Assembly (NCBI GenBank): GCA_900110395.1 | Contig: FODP01000013.1 | Span: forward strand, 124,001 to 188,000 | DNA length: 64,000 nucleotides | Direction: 5' to 3' | Source of the DNA: Rhodospirillales bacterium URHD0017 | Lineage (GTDB): Bacteria > Pseudomonadota > Alphaproteobacteria > Reyranellales > Reyranellaceae | Part shown: positions 60,674-64,000 of the stretch, piece after piece | Layout: every line of letters starts with the position of its first letter | Position numbering within the stretch: the first letter of the stretch is position 1 | Position numbers and translations under genes: made by a program | Notes under the pieces: generated by a model | What the model saw: the letters and a program-made list of their open reading frames with translations, nothing else | Told to the model about the DNA's origin: nothing | The model's database searches: none

Positions 60674-63340
60674 CTAGGCCGGCACGGCGCGCAGGATGGC
60701 GCCCAGCCGGTCGTTCTGCTCCGGCGAGATCTCGCGGCCGCCTTCGTAGCCAACATTGTCCATGGCGAGCTGCAGGAAGGCGCGCATCCAGTCCTTGCAG
60801 TAGTCGGCGTAGATCGGCTGCGGGTTCTCCAGGAGCAGCGGGATGCCGTTGACCACCGCCGGCCCCTCGAACACGCGCCGGATCGGCGAATTGGGCGGCA
60901 GGCCGGGCCGCTGGTCGAGCGGCAGATGGTCGAAGCCCAAGGCGCTGACATAGCCGTTCAGTGCCGAGGAGGCCGTGCGCACCTGGCGCTCGGCGATCTC
61001 CTCCCACTTCGCGTTGGCGGCGTTCTCGAGCTCGCGCACTTCGTGGCTGAGCTGGTCAATGAGCTTCAGGCGATGGGCGCCGACGATCAGCTCATCGATC
61101 AGCCAGCCGAGATGCTGGCGATCGACGCCGAAATGCGACAGTGCCTTCTCGTCGGCGCCGACGCGCCGCATGTTCTCGAGCCAATAGTCGGCGGCCTCGC
61201 GCGCGAAGCGCTCGGCGCGGTCTTCCAGCACGCCGGACGGCGGCGCCGAGCGGCCGGCCTCCTCGCCGAAGACGTCGGCGAAGATTGCGCCGAGATCGAC
61301 GGCGGCGCCGGTCGACTGCGAGACCTGGGACGGCGACTTGCCGTTGCGGCCGGCGGCTTCGTCGGACTGCCTTGCGGTGGAGATGCGGAAATAGATCTCG
61401 CGCAACGCCGAATCGGCGATCTGCAGGGCGGCCATCAGCTCGCCGAACAGCTGCTGCTGGATGCACGAGGCGAGCCCGCGCAGCACGGTGTGCACGAGGT
61501 CGCGCTTCTTGGCGCGGGAATCGCCGTCGGCGGCGCTGTGGAAGCCGGCGAGGCGATCGACCAGGCGATGGATCTGCACTTCCAGCTGGCCGCGCACCTG
61601 GGCACGCTTGATCGCGGGGTCGCACACCGGGATCAGGCTCTTGACGAGATGAGAGACGCCGCCGTCATTGGCCTTGAAGGCCTCGTCCCAGGCGCGCGCC
61701 GGATTGGCGAAGTGGCGTCGCACCTCGGGATTGGCGACGAAATGGCCGCGCAGCTCGCGCGCCCGCTCGGCGAAGGTCTCGGCAATGCCCTGCTCGCGGC
61801 CGCCGTCGTAGTCCATCAGCCGTTCGTCAATGACCGTGGGGTTACGCAGCCAGAAGGTGTTGTCGAACGGCTTGCCGTCCCAGTTGGCCGGCCACTCGCC
61901 GCGGAAGTTGTTGATCAGCGAGTTGTTGAGCCGGGCCGACCAGCGCAGCTTCCTCGATTCCTCGGTCTCGCCCGCCTTCTGCTCGAACTCGCGGTCCATC
62001 TTGGTCAGCACCAGGAACAGCGCGTTCTTCTGCTTGGCGCGATCGGCCGGCGTGCCGCCGATCGTCTGGTCGATCCAGGCCGACATCATGTCGGAGAGGT
62101 CGCGGACCTCCTGGTTGCCGTCGGGGATGCAGAGCAGGATTGCCGACAGCTCGCGCTCGGCCGAGTAGCGCTGGAAGAGGTAGGCGACCTTGCCGCGCAG
62201 CAGGAGCTCGCGCAGCGGGTTGGCGCCTTCGGCGACGCCCTTGGCCTTGGCGACGTCGGTGAGGTTCGCGAGCTTCAAGCGCGAGCGCGCGCCCGGGAAA
62301 TCCAGAAGGTCGGTGTGATCGAAGAAGTCCCACGGCTTCTCGGCGATGGCGACCGAAAGCTCGGCGGTCAGCGCGCAGATCAGTGAGCGGGCCAGCTCGG
62401 CGTCGGGTAGCGCGCGGCCGTCGGCCTGCTTGGGATGCACCAGCAGGGTGTCGGCGTCATCGGCGCCGAGCTTGTCGAGCGTGAGCACGTCGACGATGCT
62501 CTTTTCGCGCGGGATCAACGCGTCCATGCCGAGCGAGGCCTCGGTGGCGAAGGAGAGCTTCTGCAGGCCGTCGTACAGGGTCAGGTAAAGATCGGTGAAG
62601 GGCTGGAAGTCGTACCACAGCACCGACCACAGCCGGGCGCGGTCATGGCCCGAGAGCCGCGGCGCAAGGTCGATCGCCTCGCGCCAGTAATCGGTGCGCA
62701 GCTCGGCAGTGACGCCGGCGAAGAAGGTGTCGAAATACTCGATCAGGTCGAGCACGTCGTCGGAATCGAGGTCGGCGTAGGGCTGGGCCGCCGCCTTGGC
62801 GCGCAGCTCGGCCAGGCGCTTGCGGATCGCCGCACCGTCGGGCCGCTCGAAGGCCGCCTTCTGGTGATCGAAGTCGAGCAGGAAGGAATTGCCCAGGATC
62901 TTCACGATGTCGGTCTGCGTCAGCAGCCGCACGCGCACCGGGAAGTCCTTGTCGCCCGCGCTCAGTCCCAGGCCGAAGCGCGTCACCAGGCCGGTCGATT
63001 CGCGATTGCCCGGCGGGTTGATCTCGCGCAGGAAGTCGTAGCTGTTGTCGCCGAAGCGCGCCTGCATCGGCCGGCCGTCGCGGCTGGCGAGGATGGACAC
63101 GAGATAGGACTTGCCGGCCTGGCTCGGCCCGAACACGCCGACGCACATGCGGCGTCGGGCGGCGCGGGCGAGCTTGCGGCTCTGGTTGCGCACCTTCTGC
63201 AGCTCGCTGATCAGCGAGGGCGCCTGCTGTGCAACGGCCGGCGATTCATCCGCGGCGCCTTTCAGCCACGTCACGCCTTCACTGGCGGAAACCGCCAGCG
63301 CCTCGCAGTCCTGGGCCAGTTTGAGATCGACGGTATCCAT
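60674..63340 (-). CDS. srfC: SrfC family virulence-factor protein with P-loop GTPase-like motifs
   Basis: 888 aa. Walker A/G1 GPSQAGKSY at residues 71-79, a G3-like DFPGARSR around residue 347, and G4 LTKMD; together a TRAFAC-type GTPase pattern. Further motifs (RPMQARFGDNSYDFLREINP, STGLVTRFGLGLS) match the SrfC family, encoded next to SrfB in several proteobacteria and first named as a Salmonella SsrB-regulated factor. The C-terminal half is mostly helical, with no signal or membrane helix, so it is cytosolic or peripheral. Function unresolved. It begins seven bases after the SrfB stop. Confidence 0.85.
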   Translation of the reverse strand: MDTVDLKLAQDCEALAVSASEGVTWLKGAADESPAVAQQAPSLISELQKVRNQSRKLARAARRRMCVGVFGPSQAGKSYLVSILASRDGRPMQARFGDNSYDFLREINPPGNRESTGLVTRFGLGLSAGDKDFPVRVRLLTQTDIVKILGNSFLLDFDHQKAAFERPDGAAIRKRLAELRAKAAAQPYADLDSDDVLDLIEYFDTFFAGVTAELRTDYWREAIDLAPRLSGHDRARLWSVLWYDFQPFTDLYLTLYDGLQKLSFATEASLGMDALIPREKSIVDVLTLDKLGADDADTLLVHPKQADGRALPDAELARSLICALTAELSVAIAEKPWDFFDHTDLLDFPGARSRLKLANLTDVAKAKGVAEGANPLRELLLRGKVAYLFQRYSAERELSAILLCIPDGNQEVRDLSDMMSAWIDQTIGGTPADRAKQKNALFLVLTKMDREFEQKAGETEESRKLRWSARLNNSLINNFRGEWPANWDGKPFDNTFWLRNPTVIDERLMDYDGGREQGIAETFAERARELRGHFVANPEVRRHFANPARAWDEAFKANDGGVSHLVKSLIPVCDPAIKRAQVRGQLEVQIHRLVDRLAGFHSAADGDSRAKKRDLVHTVLRGLASCIQQQLFGELMAALQIADSALREIYFRISTARQSDEAAGRNGKSPSQVSQSTGAAVDLGAIFADVFGEEAGRSAPPSGVLEDRAERFAREAADYWLENMRRVGADEKALSHFGVDRQHLGWLIDELIVGAHRLKLIDQLSHEVRELENAANAKWEEIAERQVRTASSALNGYVSALGFDHLPLDQRPGLPPNSPIRRVFEGPAVVNGIPLLLENPQPIYADYCKDWMRAFLQLAMDNVGYEGGREISPEQNDRLGAILRAVPA

Positions 63341-63347
63341 AACGCCT

Positions 63348-64000
63348 TTACCCGGTCTTGAGCATGCCCGTGTCGAGCCAGTAGCCCTCTCGACGCGGCA
63401 AGGTTTGCAGACGAAGCGTCAGGCGATCGAGCGCGACGGCGCGGCCGTCGCGATTGGTCACCTGACGCAGGCGGAAGCGCTCGACGTCACCCGAATCCTT
63501 GTCTTTGGGCTTCACCCGGGCCAGCGCAATCTTGAACGGCGTCTCGCGAGCATGACGCTCGGCATATTCCGGCTTGGCGAACTCCAGCGCGTAGAGCCGC
63601 GCCGCCGGCCAGCGCACCAGGTCGATCTGGCGCGCACCAAGCCACATGGGCCCGCGAAACTCGAAGGCGATCTCCGGCAGCTCGTATTCGCGATTGTCGA
63701 GATCGACGTCGCGATAGACGAGGTCCTCGCGTTGCAGGCGGCCGCCGCCATCGAGCTTGCCGATGAACTTGGCGATGCTCTTGGAGCGCAGGAGGTCGGA
63801 GCGGAAGGAGAAGTCGGGAAGCTGCGACTGCGCCAATGCGGCGATCATCGCGCCCACGGCGACCGTGGTCTTGGGATCTTCCACGCGAAGGCGGGCGTCG
63901 CGGAAGGGGTACCAGGCGCCGACCCGATACTCGTGCAGCGAGATCACGCGTTCGGGCGGCAGCGGCAGGAGCTCCATCACCAGGGAGCGGATGCCGGGCA
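63348..64000 (-). CDS. srfB: SrfB family protein, C-terminal part (5' end outside window)
   Basis: The frame is open at the window's right edge, so this is the 3' part of a longer gene transcribed leftward. Visible blocks: RVISLHEYRVGAWYPFRDAR, DPKTTVAVGAMIAALAQSQL, EIAFEFRGPMWLGARQIDLV, all in keeping with the end of SrfB, normally about 1000 aa, often encoded upstream of SrfC. It is first in the visible operon; SrfB is usually classed as a putative virulence factor without known biochemistry. Confidence 0.78.
   Translation of the reverse strand, partial: PGIRSLVMELLPLPPERVISLHEYRVGAWYPFRDARLRVEDPKTTVAVGAMIAALAQSQLPDFSFRSDLLRSKSIAKFIGKLDGGGRLQREDLVYRDVDLDNREYELPEIAFEFRGPMWLGARQIDLVRWPAARLYALEFAKPEYAERHARETPFKIALARVKPKDKDSGDVERFRLRQVTNRDGRAVALDRLTLRLQTLPRREGYWLDTGMLKTG

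Overview
The window is high-GC (by eye about two thirds G+C), densely packed bacterial DNA with many ATGA/GTGA start-stop overlaps. It lacks rRNA, tRNA, phage and IS genes that I can recognise. Gene content points to a free-living, metabolically versatile alphaproteobacterium, probably of the Rhodospirillales/Reyranella or Bradyrhizobium type: two branched-chain amino acid-type (Liv) ABC systems, a Bug-type tripartite tricarboxylate binding protein, several enolase-superfamily enzymes, two molybdenum hydroxylases, SRPBCC proteins and a cytochrome bo3 oxidase. The genus is an inference from gene content and repeat style.

Layout. 0-5.1 kb: a Liv uptake operon (fused LivH-LivM permease, LivG, LivF) followed by an orphan hydantoinase/oxoprolinase A subunit; long palindromes lie on both sides of livF. 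5.1-11.8 kb: a small lipoprotein, a nucleotidyltransferase-like protein, a DUF2332 protein, three enolase-superfamily enzymes with different active-site motifs, two repeat elements and a GMC-oxidoreductase relic. 11.9-20.2 kb: a mixed catabolic block (acyl-CoA dehydrogenase-type flavoprotein, amidohydrolase, aspartate dehydrogenase plus amidase, VOC protein, Bug binding protein, adenylosuccinate-lyase-like enzyme, PPOX-type flavoprotein). 20.6-23.4 kb: a two-subunit Tat-exported isoquinoline-oxidoreductase-type molybdenum hydroxylase. 23.4-27.7 kb: an RND efflux permease and adaptor.

27.8-36.8 kb: a periplasmic repeat protein ending in a Kazal-like domain, an ArsR regulator with three tandem AHSA1/SRPBCC genes, a universal stress protein, a VUT transporter, a CBS-domain protein, and an overlapping SDR - P1 peptidase - CrcB - FAD oxidoreductase operon. 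36.8-41.5 kb: a complete second Liv operon (binding protein, H, M, G, F) on the minus strand. 41.5-49.1 kb: a phytanoyl-CoA dioxygenase-like protein, then a likely purine-degradation module (two PuuE-like polysaccharide deacetylases divergent from xdhAB) and an atypical SDR. 49.2-53.8 kb: a protein combining a TerB-like region with a Coq4-type metal motif, an unknown protein, an SCP2-type thiolase and a membrane-anchored trypsin-like protease.

53.9-57.7 kb: cyoABCD (cytochrome bo3 quinol oxidase) without cyoE. 57.7-59.5 kb: a frameshifted, internally deleted relic of a serralysin-like secreted protein, an AraC regulator and a second small relic of the same C-terminal domain type. 59.5-64 kb: a minus-strand operon of SrfB (cut by the window edge), SrfC (a P-loop GTPase-like protein) and a membrane-anchored SEL1-repeat protein.

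The least explained items are the SrfB-SrfC-SEL1 operon, the TerB/Coq4-motif protein with its divergent unknown neighbour, the two SDR proteins lacking the catalytic tyrosine, the Kazal-tailed repeat protein, and several families of large intergenic palindromes.
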